From Pantoea sp. IMH (lineage in GTDB: Bacteria > Pseudomonadota > Gammaproteobacteria > Enterobacterales > Enterobacteriaceae), in NCBI RefSeq assembly GCF_000599885.1, contig NZ_JFGT01000005.1, positions 186,001-250,000 of the forward strand: a stretch of 64,000 nucleotides of DNA, written 5' to 3'. Position 1 is the stretch's first letter, and each line of letters starts with the position of its first letter. The position numbers and the translations under genes are program-made. Shown piece by piece: positions 49,304 to 64,000 of this stretch. The notes below the pieces were generated by a model. It was not told the origin of the DNA, ran no database searches, and saw only the letters and a program-made list of their open reading frames with translations.

Positions 49304-51109
49304 ATGGAAGGACAAACCCTCCTGACTGCGGGCGTGGTCTATCTTTTTGCCGCCGTGATTGCGGTGCCTATTGCTGCGAGGCTGGGTATCGGGGCTGTCC
49401 TTGGCTATTTGCTGGCCGGGATTGCCATTGGACCCTGGGGACTCGGATTCATCAGTGATGTGGATGAAATCCTGCACTTTTCCGAGCTGGGGGTCGTTTT
49501 CCTGATGTTTATTATCGGGCTGGAGTTAAAACCGTCCAAACTCTGGGCGCTGCGGCGTTCAATTTTTGGCGTCGGGGCAGCCCAGGTGATCTTCAGTGCC
49601 GGCATTCTGGGCATGCTGCTCTGGCTGACGGACTTCTCCTGGCAGGCGGCCACTATTGGCGGTATCGGGCTGGCGATGTCCTCTACCGCGATGGCGCTAC
49701 AGCTGATGCGCGATAAAGGGATGAACCGTAACGAGTCAGGCCAACTGGGCTTTTCCGTTCTGCTATTTCAGGATCTCGCCGTTATTCCAGCGCTTGCGCT
49801 GGTTCCCCTGCTGGCAGGTAGCGACAGTGGCCATACCGACTGGATGAAGATCGGTATGAAAGTACTGGCCTTCGCCGGTATGTTGATCGGTGGCCGTTAT
49901 CTCCTGCGTCCGATCTTCCGGTTTATTGCCGCTTCTGGTGTGCGGGAAGTTTTCACCGCCGCGGCGCTACTGCTGGTGCTGGGCTCGGCCCTGTTTATGG
50001 ATGCGTTAGGACTGTCGATGGCGCTGGGGACCTTTATCGCCGGTATCCTGCTGGCGGAGAGTGAATATCGCCATGAGCTTGAAATAGCAATCGATCCGTT
50101 TAAAGGACTGCTGCTCGGTCTGTTTTTTATTTCGGTCGGTATGGCGCTGAATCTGGGCGTACTTTATACCCACATTCTGGCTATCCTCATTGGCGTTGTA
50201 ACGCTGGTGGCGGTGAAGGCGGGTGTGCTCTATCTGCTTTCCCGTATTTACGGGCTGCGCAGTTCAGAGCGTCTACAATTTTCTGGCGTACTGAGCCAGG
50301 GCGGCGAGTTTGCGTTTGTGCTGTTTTCGGCAGCCTCATCAGCACGGCTGTTCAGCGGCGATCAGATGCCGCTGCTGCTGGTTACGGTCACGCTGTCGAT
50401 GATGACCACGCCGCTGCTGATGCAGGGCATCGATAAAATCCTCGAACGCCGGTTTAATGAGGTTGACGACAGCGCGGAAAAACCGTTTGTGGCTGACGAT
50501 AAACCGCAGGTGATTGTGGTGGGGTTTGGCCGCTTTGGTCAGGTCGTGGCGCGCTTGCTGATGGCGAATGAGAAAAGGATAACCGTCCTTGAACGGGATA
50601 TCAGTGCGGTAAGCCTGATGCGCAAATATGGTTACAAAGTATACTATGGAGATGCCAAAGAGCTTGAGCTGCTGCGGGCAGCGGGCGCGGAGACGGCGCA
50701 GTCCATTGTTATAACCTGTAACGGCCCGGAAGATTCAATGGAGATTGTGCAACTGTGCCAGCATCACTTTCCCCATTTGCAAATCCTGGCACGGGCACGA
50801 GGGCGCGTTGAGGCGCATGAACTGCTTCAGGCTGGCGTAACACAGTTCTCGCGTGAGACTTTCTCCAGCGCGCTGGAGCTGGGACGTAAAAGCTTAATTT
50901 CGGTCGGTATGCATCCGCACCAGGCTTTCAGAGCGCAGCAGCATTTTCGCCGGCTGGATATGCGGATGCTGCGCGAGCTGATGCCAAACCATGCAGACAG
51001 CCAGCAGATTTCACGCGTGAAAGAAGCGCGTCGTGAGCTGGAGGAGATCTTCCATGCAGAAATGCAGCACGAAAAACGCCAGTTTGACGGCTGGGACGGA
51101 TTTGAATAG
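49304..51109 (+). CDS. kefB: Glutathione-regulated potassium efflux antiporter KefB
   Basis: 601 residues, the same length as E. coli KefB. About 12-13 membrane helices of the CPA2 antiporter type (1-380) are followed by an RCK/KTN NAD-binding domain starting [17 protein letters not shown] (about 401) and a C-terminal regulatory tail. It protects against electrophiles by K+/H+ exchange, held shut by glutathione. It forms kefG-kefB-yheV. Confidence 0.97.
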   Translation: MEGQTLLTAGVVYLFAAVIAVPIAARLGIGAVLGYLLAGIAIGPWGLGFISDVDEILHFSELGVVFLMFIIGLELKPSKLWALRRSIFGVGAAQVIFSAGILGMLLWLTDFSWQAATIGGIGLAMSSTAMALQLMRDKGMNRNESGQLGFSVLLFQDLAVIPALALVPLLAGSDSGHTDWMKIGMKVLAFAGMLIGGRYLLRPIFRFIAASGVREVFTAAALLLVLGSALFMDALGLSMALGTFIAGILLAESEYRHELEIAIDPFKGLLLGLFFISVGMALNLGVLYTHILAILIGVVTLVAVKAGVLYLLSRIYGLRSSERLQFSGVLSQGGEFAFVLFSAASSARLFSGDQMPLLLVTVTLSMMTTPLLMQGIDKILERRFNEVDDSAEKPFVADDKPQVIVVGFGRFGQVVARLLMANEKRITVLERDISAVSLMRKYGYKVYYGDAKELELLRAAGAETAQSIVITCNGPEDSMEIVQLCQHHFPHLQILARARGRVEAHELLQAGVTQFSRETFSSALELGRKSLISVGMHPHQAFRAQQHFRRLDMRMLRELMPNHADSQQISRVKEARRELEEIFHAEMQHEKRQFDGWDGFE

Positions 51110-51117
51110 GAGCCCGT

Positions 51118-51312
51118 ATGCGTAAACGTTTTATTGCCGGTGCCACCTGCCCGAAGTGTCAGGCTAAAGATACCCTGGCGCTCTGGCAGGAAAATAATGT
51201 CGATGTGGTAGAATGCGTTAAATGCGGTCACCAGATGCGCGAAGCGGATAAACAGGTTCGTGAGCAGGTTCGCACAAATGAGCAAGTGATAGGAATTTTT
51301 CATCCCGAGTAG
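51118..51312 (+). CDS. yheV: YheV family zinc-ribbon protein
   Basis: 64 residues with two CxxC pairs (TCPKCQ and ECVKCGHQMRE), a small zinc ribbon matching E. coli YheV. It has no established function. It begins 8 nt after kefB, in the same operon. Confidence 0.92.
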   Translation: MRKRFIAGATCPKCQAKDTLALWQENNVDVVECVKCGHQMREADKQVREQVRTNEQVIGIFHPE

Positions 51313-51449
51313 CGTTATGGCTCAGCTTTTTTTAAGCTGTAACCTGCAGCGGTATTGAAATTCGTTACAATAGGCGCAATCAAGAGTCTTACAGATTGGC
51401 GAAAGGCCAATAACACAGGGCTTAAAGCTCTCAACGGTTAGGAGTAATC

Positions 51450-51995
51450 ATGAAAGTAGCAAAAGACCTGGTGGTCAGCCTGGCATACCAGGTACGTACA
51501 GAAGACGGTGTGTTGGTTGACGAGTCGCCGGTGAGCGCACCGTTAGACTATCTGCACGGTCATGGTTCCCTGATTTCCGGACTGGAAAAGGCGCTGGAAA
51601 ACCATGAGGCGGGTGATAAGTTTGAAGTGCATATCGCCGCAAACGAAGCCTATGGTCAGTACGATGACAATCTGATTCAGCGCGTTCCGAAAGACGTCTT
51701 CATGGGCGTTGATGAGCTGCAGGTCGGTATGCGCTTCCTGGCGGAAACCGATCAGGGTCCCGTGCCGGTTGAAATCACCGAAGTAGAAGATGAGCATGTT
51801 GTGGTTGATGGCAACCATATGCTGGCGGGCCAGGATCTGAACTTCAACGTGGAAGTCGTCGCTATCCGTGCCGCAACGGAAGAAGAACTGGCGCATGGTC
51901 ACGTTCACGGTGAGCACGATCATCATCATGACCACGATCACGACCATGATCACGGTAAAGGTGGTTGCGGTAACGGCGGCTGCGGCTGTCACTAA
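51450..51995 (+). CDS. slyD: FKBP-type peptidyl-prolyl isomerase and metallochaperone SlyD
   Basis: 181 residues: an FKBP domain interrupted by the insert-in-flap chaperone domain (about 70-130) and a C-terminal tail extremely rich in His, Asp, Gly and Cys (from HGHVHGEHDHHHD to CGNGGCGCH). The tail binds nickel and zinc and helps hydrogenase maturation. E. coli SlyD is slightly longer (196). It stands alone with its own terminator. Confidence 0.97.
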   Translation: MKVAKDLVVSLAYQVRTEDGVLVDESPVSAPLDYLHGHGSLISGLEKALENHEAGDKFEVHIAANEAYGQYDDNLIQRVPKDVFMGVDELQVGMRFLAETDQGPVPVEITEVEDEHVVVDGNHMLAGQDLNFNVEVVAIRAATEEELAHGHVHGEHDHHHDHDHDHDHGKGGCGNGGCGCH

Positions 51996-52020
51996 GCGTT
52001 TAGCGCTAAACTAAACAAGA

Positions 52021-52044
52021 GGGCGGGTTTTACCCGCCTTTTTT
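52021..52044 (+). terminator. Terminator of slyD
   Basis: GGCGGGT / ACCCGCC stem with a short TTT loop and a six-T run. The following 228 nt to slyX contain no gene I can support. Confidence 0.92.
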
Positions 52045-52272
52045 ATTGGCTTCGCGCCGGCAATACCTCGCCACGTAACCCTTTCCCGCTTATCACCACA
52101 GCGCTGGCTTTAGTACTGCCGGGCCCTGGGGTGATACCTCACTAACTAAATTCCGGCGCAAAAACCTAGCTAATTTATCGTGGAACGCAGCTCCAGCCTG
52201 ATGCAGTGCATGGCGCACCCTCCGGGCTGGCAGGTTAAACCTTGTCTGCATGTTTTTCTGGCTACCGGCGTA

Positions 52273-52491
52273 TCAGTAGTGCGGTGGCGGGGTTTCTTCT
52301 GATTGTGAGGCGATCATTGAAGGTGCTGCTGACTTCAGCTTATCGGTCAGCAGACGCATCTGTTCACGCAGGCGCGCCATTTCAAGCTGATGTTGAATCA
52401 CCGTCTGGTTAAGCTCCTCGATAGTGTGATCCTGAAAAGCCAGCCTGCTTTCCAGTATATCCAGCCGCTCTTCAAACAATGATTGTTGCAT
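52273..52491 (-). CDS. slyX: SlyX protein
   Basis: 72 residues, a single coiled coil ([20 protein letters not shown]... heptads to about residue 50) with the conserved tail SEETPPPHY. It matches E. coli SlyX in length and sequence. No function is established. Start 52491 ([10 protein letters not shown]) is chosen over a longer non-conserved frame. It is convergent with slyD and divergent from fkpA. Confidence 0.93.
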   Translation of the reverse strand: MQQSLFEERLDILESRLAFQDHTIEELNQTVIQHQLEMARLREQMRLLTDKLKSAAPSMIASQSEETPPPHY

Positions 52492-52635
52492 ACGTTTTCC
52501 CCTTGTTACTTCACGGGCCGCTATTATGGCCGAATTGTCTGATTCTAACGGCAACAGGGTAGCTGAGACAGGGTTTTAACCTTATTTTCATCAGGTACAG
52601 TTGAAAAAGCCGCTTATCGCCTGCATCTCGGTTGT

Positions 52636-52663
52636 GAAACTTTCTTTCAGGTATGAGGTCGGA
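52636..52663 (+). promoter_or_regulatory. Sigma-E type promoter of fkpA
   Basis: GAAACTT (52636-52642) and TCGGA (52659-52663) with a 16-bp spacer match the sigma-E elements GGAACTT and TCTGA. fkpA belongs to the E. coli sigma-E regulon, so a promoter of this kind is expected. It lies 114 nt before the start codon. Confidence 0.7.
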
Positions 52664-52776
52664 AGTTAACTTAGTTTTCATTGCGAGATTGTGTAGATTT
52701 CTCGCGCACAGTTATAGTACTGGTTCAGGTCAGTACACGATTCCCGAGGTGAGAGGCTTCGGTTTTGGAGAAATGG

Positions 52777-53589
52777 ATGAAATCACTGTTTAAAGTCACA
52801 CTGTTAGCCACCACCATGGCCGTAGCGCTAAACGCGCCGATGACGATGGCTGCCGAAACGACGGCGGCTCAACAGGCACCGAAGAACAGCGCGTTCCAGA
52901 ATGATAACCAGCAGTCTGCTTATGCGCTGGGTGCATCTCTGGGCCGTTACATGGAAAACTCGCTGAAAGAACAGGAAAAACTGGGTATTGCGCTGGACAA
53001 ACAGCAGCTGATCTCCGGCGTTCAGGATGCTTTCGCCGGGAAAAGTAAGCTTTCCGATCAGGAAATCGAGCAGACTCTGCAATCGTTTGAAACCCGCGTG
53101 AAGAGTGCGGCTCAGGCGAAAATGGAGAAAGACGCAAAAGAGAATACCGAAAAGGGTGACGCTTTTGCCGCCAAGTTTGCGAAAGAAAAAGGTGTGAAGA
53201 AAACCGAATCTGGCCTGCTTTATCAGGTTGAGAAAGAGGGAAGCGGCGCAGCGCCGAAAGACAGCGATACGGTAGTGGTGAACTACAAAGGTACGCTGAT
53301 TGACGGCACGGAGTTTGATAACTCTTATACGCGTGGCGAGCCGCTCTCTTTCCGTCTGGATGGCGTGATTCCGGGCTGGACTGAAGGCCTGAAGCATGTG
53401 AAGAAAGGCGGTAAAATCAAGCTGGTGATCCCACCACAGCTGGCCTATGGTAAAAATGGCGTTCCGGGCATTCCGGCCAACTCAACGCTGGTGTTTGATG
53501 TGGAGCTGCTTGATATCAAAGCCGCCCCTAAAGCAGATGAAAACGCGGAGAAAGCCGCGCAGCCTTCTGCTGAAACCAAGACCCAGTAA
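52777..53589 (+). CDS. fkpA: Periplasmic FKBP-type isomerase and chaperone FkpA
   Basis: 270 residues. A signal peptide (MKSLFKVTLLATTMAVALN to about AAE, residue 26) is followed by the helical dimerisation/chaperone domain (SAYALGASLGRYMENSL...) and a C-terminal FKBP domain (DTVVVNYKGTLIDGTEFDNS, VIPGWTEGLKHVKKGGK). It assists folding of outer-membrane and periplasmic proteins. The start at 52777 is chosen by conservation; the frame opens four codons earlier. Confidence 0.97.
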   Translation: MKSLFKVTLLATTMAVALNAPMTMAAETTAAQQAPKNSAFQNDNQQSAYALGASLGRYMENSLKEQEKLGIALDKQQLISGVQDAFAGKSKLSDQEIEQTLQSFETRVKSAAQAKMEKDAKENTEKGDAFAAKFAKEKGVKKTESGLLYQVEKEGSGAAPKDSDTVVVNYKGTLIDGTEFDNSYTRGEPLSFRLDGVIPGWTEGLKHVKKGGKIKLVIPPQLAYGKNGVPGIPANSTLVFDVELLDIKAAPKADENAEKAAQPSAETKTQ

Positions 53590-53594
53590 TACTC

Positions 53595-53622
53595 TGCGCC
53601 GCCGCCCTTATGCGGCGGCGCA
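53595..53622 (+). terminator. Strong hairpin after fkpA
   Basis: TGCGCCGCCGC / GCGGCGGCGCA, 11 bp of almost pure GC, with a six-base loop. It lacks a proper T-run (ACACCGCTTTATT follows). Confidence 0.6.
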
Positions 53623-53792
53623 ACACCGCTTTATTCCCTTCGATTTCCTGCTTTTTCTGCGCGCTCCGGCATTTCATGACAAAGGTCAGGACAGGCGTTT
53701 CTGATATTTGGTAAACTCTCCGCTACGTAATTTTTTCAGAACGAGTCTGCCCTGGCGCCTAGCGACAGGCTCTTGTAAAGGGTGGTGTCTTA

Positions 53793-54515
53793 ATGTCTGG
53801 TTCAATTTTTACCGGTGATGTCGCCGATCTGGCGTTGCTGGAGCAGCGGCCCTTTGAGCAAATCGATTACGATATCCTTAAATCCTATGAGGCTGTTGTT
53901 GATGGGCTGGCCATGCTGATTGGCTCCCATTGCGAAATCGTACTGCACTCGCTGGAGGATCTGAACTGCTCGGCAGTCAGAATTGCCAACGGGGAACATA
54001 CCGGGCGTAAAATCGGCTCTCCCATCACCGATCTTGCGCTACGTATGCTGCACGATATGAGCGGGGCGGACAGTAACGTTTCAAGGGCGTATTTTACCCG
54101 GGCAAAAAGCGGCGTACTGATGAAGTCGGTGACGATCGCTATCCGCAACGGCAAGCAGCGGGTGATAGGGCTGCTATGTATTAATATGAATCTGGATGTG
54201 CCTTTCTCACAAATTATGTCCACTTTTATGCCGCCTGAAATTCAGGAAGTGGCCTCTTCCGTTAACTTCGCCTCCTCTGTTGAGGATTTGGTGATGCAGA
54301 CGCTTGAGTTCACGATTGAAGAGGTGAGTGCGGATCGGAATGTCTCCAACAATGCCAAGAATCGCCAAATCGTGCTGAATCTTTATGAGAAAGGCATTTT
54401 CGATATCAAAGATGCGATTAACCAGGTCGCTGAGCGCCTGAACATCTCTAAACACACCGTCTACCTTTACATTCGACAGTTTAAAAACGGTGATTTTCAG
54501 GGGCAGGATCGCTGA
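53793..54515 (+). CDS. yheO: YheO family PAS/helix-turn-helix regulator
   Basis: 240 residues: an N-terminal YheO-like PAS domain (about 20-135, [22 protein letters not shown]) and a C-terminal helix-turn-helix (about 195-235, [23 protein letters not shown]). It matches E. coli YheO. A transcriptional role is inferred from the domains. Its stop overlaps the tusD start by 1 nt, so it is in the tus operon. Confidence 0.92.
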   Translation: MSGSIFTGDVADLALLEQRPFEQIDYDILKSYEAVVDGLAMLIGSHCEIVLHSLEDLNCSAVRIANGEHTGRKIGSPITDLALRMLHDMSGADSNVSRAYFTRAKSGVLMKSVTIAIRNGKQRVIGLLCINMNLDVPFSQIMSTFMPPEIQEVASSVNFASSVEDLVMQTLEFTIEEVSADRNVSNNAKNRQIVLNLYEKGIFDIKDAINQVAERLNISKHTVYLYIRQFKNGDFQGQDR

Positions 54516-54901
54516 TGCGTTTTACCCTTTTGGTGACGGGGCCCGCTTACGGTACACAGCAAGCAAGCAGCGCTTATCAGTTCGCCACGGCGCTGCTTGC
54601 AGAAGGTCATAAACTGGAGAGCGTGTTTTTTTATCGCGAAGGCGTACTGAACGCCAGCCAGCTAAATTCTCCCGCCAACGATGAATTCGATCTTACCGCC
54701 GCCTGGCAGACACTGCAGAAAAAGTGGGGCGTTGCCCTGAACATTTGCGTGGCGGCAGCGCTTCGCCGCGGCGTGACGGATGAGCAGGAGGCCAGAAATC
54801 AGGGGTTGCCGACAGCCAACCTCGCTGAGGGCTTTCAGCTTACGGGACTGGGTGCTCTGGCGGAAGCGGCGCTGGGCTGTGAAAGACTGGTGCAGTTCTG
54901 A
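54515..54901 (+). CDS. tusD: Sulfur relay protein TusD
   Basis: 128 residues of the DsrE fold. It belongs to the TusBCD complex, which carries sulfur from TusA to TusE for the 2-thiouridine at tRNA wobble position 34. The active Cys is in [14 protein letters not shown]. It overlaps yheO and tusC by one nucleotide each. Confidence 0.95.
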   Translation: MRFTLLVTGPAYGTQQASSAYQFATALLAEGHKLESVFFYREGVLNASQLNSPANDEFDLTAAWQTLQKKWGVALNICVAAALRRGVTDEQEARNQGLPTANLAEGFQLTGLGALAEAALGCERLVQF

Positions 54902-55260
54902 TGAATCGTATCGCTTTTCTGTTTACTCAGGCACCGCATGGTAGCAGTGCCGGCCGCGAAGGATTGGATGCGGTATTAGCAACATCGGCCCTGAGCGATG
55001 AGATCGCCCTGTTTTTTGTCAGCGATGGCGTATTACAGCTCACAAGTGGACAGATGCCAGAAAAAATTCTTGCGAGAGATTATATCGCGACTTTTGGTGT
55101 GCTGCCGCTGTATGACATTGAGCGCTGTTATGTGTGCGCCGCTTCGCTTGCCGAGCGTGGAATATCACCCGATGCGGAAAGAGTGCTGGCTACAGAGGTG
55201 CTGGATCCAGAAGCATTGCGGACAGAGTTAGCACATTACGATCGGATTATCTCGTTCTGA
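54901..55260 (+). CDS. tusC: Sulfur relay protein TusC
   Basis: 119 residues, DsrF-like ([24 protein letters not shown]). Second subunit of the TusBCD hexamer in tRNA 2-thiolation. One-nucleotide overlap with tusD and 7 nt before tusB. Confidence 0.95.
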   Translation: MNRIAFLFTQAPHGSSAGREGLDAVLATSALSDEIALFFVSDGVLQLTSGQMPEKILARDYIATFGVLPLYDIERCYVCAASLAERGISPDAERVLATEVLDPEALRTELAHYDRIISF

Positions 55261-55267
55261 GGCGACT

Positions 55268-56621
<1,354 letters not shown>

Positions 56622-56642
56622 CAGCTCAGTAGTTGTTATTAA

Positions 56643-56672
56643 CCCAGCGGGCGTTCCAATAAGCCCGCTGGG
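56643..56672 (+). other. Hairpin between rpsG and fusA
   Basis: CCCAGCGGGC / GCCCGCTGGG, a 10-bp perfect stem with a 10-nt loop, followed by CTTTACTA. It looks like a weak attenuator or an mRNA-stability element between rpsG and the more highly expressed fusA-tuf part. Confidence 0.6.
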
Positions 56673-56681
56673 CTTTACTAA

Positions 56682-58826
<2,145 letters not shown>

Positions 58827-58839
58827 GCTACAGTTTTAA

Positions 58840-60081
<1,242 letters not shown>

Positions 60082-60123
60082 GTCGATAGCTTGTAATGAC
60101 GATGTGAACATCGTCATAGCCTG

Positions 60124-60151
60124 AAAAAGAGCACTTAGGTGCTCTTTTTTT
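60124..60151 (+). terminator. Terminator of the str operon
   Basis: AAAAAGAGCAC / GTGCTCTTTTT with a 4-nt loop and a seven-T run. Classic rho-independent terminator. Confidence 0.93.
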
Positions 60152-60191
60152 ATGCCTGTAATGCACAACTAATCCGCTTATCACAATTGAA

Positions 60192-60209
60192 ATAAAAACG
60201 ATTCGCATT
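60192..60209 (-). promoter_or_regulatory. Possible Fur box before bfd
   Basis: On the reverse strand AATGCGAATCGTTTTTAT resembles the Fur consensus AATGATAATCATTATCAT at 13 of 18 positions. bfd is Fur-repressed in E. coli, so a site is expected. It lies about 37-54 nt before the bfd start. Confidence 0.4.
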
Positions 60210-60245
60210 TACAATATGATCAGAATTTGTACTGGAGCGGTAACT

Positions 60246-60440
60246 ATGTACGTCTGTTTGTGTAATGCGATAAGCGATAAAACCCTTCGTGAAGTTGTAC
60301 GTCGATATCAACCTAAATCCATTCAGCATTTGCGCCAACTGGTGCCAATAGGCAAGCAGTGCGGCAAATGTATCCGCGCTTCACGTGAAATCATGGAAGA
60401 AGAGTTGCAACACGCGCCGCTGTATAAAGAGATCGCCTGA
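60246..60440 (+). CDS. bfd: Bacterioferritin-associated ferredoxin
   Basis: 64-residue [2Fe-2S] protein with the ligand pattern CLC near the N-terminus and CGKC near residue 40. It passes electrons to bacterioferritin to release stored iron. The start at 60246 ([13 protein letters not shown]) matches E. coli Bfd. bfr follows 84 nt downstream. Confidence 0.96.
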   Translation: MYVCLCNAISDKTLREVVRRYQPKSIQHLRQLVPIGKQCGKCIRASREIMEEELQHAPLYKEIA

Positions 60441-60524
60441 TAATGTCCCTGGTTTTAACCAGACTTTTTTGACTTCCCCGATTCCGCATCTACGCTCTAA
60501 TTATCTGGAAGCGGAGGATCAAAA

Positions 60525-61001
60525 ATGAAGGGCGATGCCAAAGTTATAACTCATCTTAATAAACTGTTAGGAAATGAACTGGTTGCAATAAACCAGTATT
60601 TTCTCCATGCGCGTATGTTCAAAAACTGGGGGCTGATTCGTCTCAATGATATTGAATACCATGAATCCATTGATGAAATGAAACATGCGGACAAATATAT
60701 TGAGCGGATCCTGTTTCTGGAAGGCATTCCAAATCTGCAAGATCTGGGAAGGCTCAGGATTGGTGAAGATGTCGAAGAGATATTGAGGTCAGATTTAGCG
60801 CTTGAGCTGGAAGGTGCGCGGGATCTGCGAGAGGCGATAGCCTATGCGGACAAAGTGCACGACTATGTCAGCCGCGACATGATGATAACTATCCTTGAGG
60901 ATGAAGAGCATCATATCGACTTCCTGGAAACTGAACTGGAACTCATTACCAAAGTGGGTACACAGAACTATTTCCAGTCGCAAATAAAAGTGAATGAATA
61001 A
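60525..61001 (+). CDS. bfr: Bacterioferritin
   Basis: 158-residue haem-containing ferritin. Ferroxidase ligands are Glu18, Glu51 and His54 (in DEMKHAD), with further Glu94, Glu127 and His130 in the last helices, and Met52 is the haem ligand. It stores iron as a 24-mer. A GGAGG site precedes the start. Confidence 0.98.
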   Translation: MKGDAKVITHLNKLLGNELVAINQYFLHARMFKNWGLIRLNDIEYHESIDEMKHADKYIERILFLEGIPNLQDLGRLRIGEDVEEILRSDLALELEGARDLREAIAYADKVHDYVSRDMMITILEDEEHHIDFLETELELITKVGTQNYFQSQIKVNE

Positions 61002-61033
61002 AACAGAGTAAAACCGATGTCGTTGAGCAAAAT

Positions 61034-61067
61034 AACGCCGCTGAACAATAACTTCAGCGGCGTTTTT
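61034..61067 (+). terminator. Terminator of bfr
   Basis: AACGCCGCTGAA / TTCAGCGGCGTT, a 12-bp perfect stem with a 7-nt loop and a short T-run. Confidence 0.92.
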
Positions 61068-61133
61068 CATTTTTAACCGACGCTGATGACATTACTGTAC
61101 CGCCGGCTCTGCCGAACCCAGGACATAAAGAGG

Positions 61134-61161
61134 TTGCGTTGTGCGCTGATGTACGTATAAT
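61134..61161 (+). promoter_or_regulatory. S10 operon promoter
   Basis: TATAAT (61156-61161) with TTGCGT 16 bp upstream (61134-61139). It places the transcription start near 61168, leaving a leader of about 170 nt before rpsJ, as in E. coli. Confidence 0.82.
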
Positions 61162-61167
61162 GCGCGG

Positions 61168-61648
<481 letters not shown>

Positions 61649-61668
61649 TCAGGTCATTGAGCGATTGA

Positions 61669-64000
<2,332 letters not shown>

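Noticed and set aside
51892..51990. Short tandem repeats (CATGATCACGACCA-like) suggesting a repeat array or CRISPR
   Set aside because: They encode the His/Asp-rich metal-binding tail of SlyD. No CRISPR array is present anywhere in the window.
52045..52272. Possible small gene or repeat between slyD and slyX
   Set aside because: No open frame with a ribosome site, no tRNA-like fold and no repeat I could recognise in these 228 nt.
60216..60245. Earlier start for Bfd
   Set aside because: The [2Fe-2S] ferredoxin begins MYVCLCN in the family; residues before 60246 are not conserved.

Overview
The window is a 64 kb piece of a gammaproteobacterial chromosome of the order Enterobacterales. Nearly every protein is recognisably close to its Escherichia coli K-12 counterpart (OmpR, Crp, RpsL, EF-Tu), and the genes follow the E. 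coli order from greB through the str operon into the S10 operon. Divergence of less constrained proteins (IgaA, DamX, Hof proteins), missing E. coli genes (no yhgE, yrfG or nirC at their usual places) and extra genes (a GH28 pectinase-like gene, codA beside nirB) point to the Erwiniaceae (Pantoea, Erwinia or Mixta type) rather than Escherichia. That assignment is inference.

Layout. 1-10.4 kb: start of greB (-), a family 28 glycoside hydrolase, ompR-envZ, pckA, hslO-hslR, igaA, nudE. 10.4-23.3 kb: mrcA (-), the hofMNOPQ pilus-like/DNA-uptake operon, then aroK-aroB-damX-dam-rpe-gph-trpS. 23.3-31.3 kb: nirBD-cysG (-) with FNR and NarL/NarP sites, codA, tsgA (-), ppiA with CRP and CpxR sites. 31.4-39.6 kb: a one-gene YhfG-Fic fusion, pabA, argD behind tandem ARG boxes, yhfK, crp, yhfA, prkB, yheU, yheT. 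39.7-46.7 kb: an accessory region between yheT and yheS, with a LysE-family exporter, an internally deleted IS1, a broken antitoxin gene, a complete lldPRD lactate operon with its two LldR operators, a frameshifted PepSY remnant, and two divergent small genes (one a DUF3950-like protein, one unrecognised). 46.7-55.6 kb: yheS, kefG-kefB-yheV, slyD, slyX, fkpA, yheO, tusDCB. 55.6-64 kb: rpsL-rpsG-fusA-tuf, bfd-bfr and the S10 operon from rpsJ into rplB, which runs off the end.

Themes. Most of the window is housekeeping: osmosensing (EnvZ/OmpR), envelope stress (IgaA, FkpA, PpiA), gluconeogenesis, shikimate and folate precursors, siroheme and nitrite reduction, catabolite control (Crp), potassium efflux, tRNA thiolation and translation. 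Several promoters can be read directly and keep the architecture known from E. coli: nirB, ppiA, argD, fkpA, lldP and the S10 leader.

The most unusual item is the yhfG-fic locus. In E. coli these are two genes, an antitoxin and a Fic toxin. Here the N-terminal half of the antitoxin runs straight into a Fic domain that has lost its own N-terminus; the inhibitory glutamate position is Ser and the acidic residue of the FIC motif is Arg. The 7 kb accessory region is the second place to look: it has the marks of several insertions and decays, with a well-preserved lldPRD cassette among debris.
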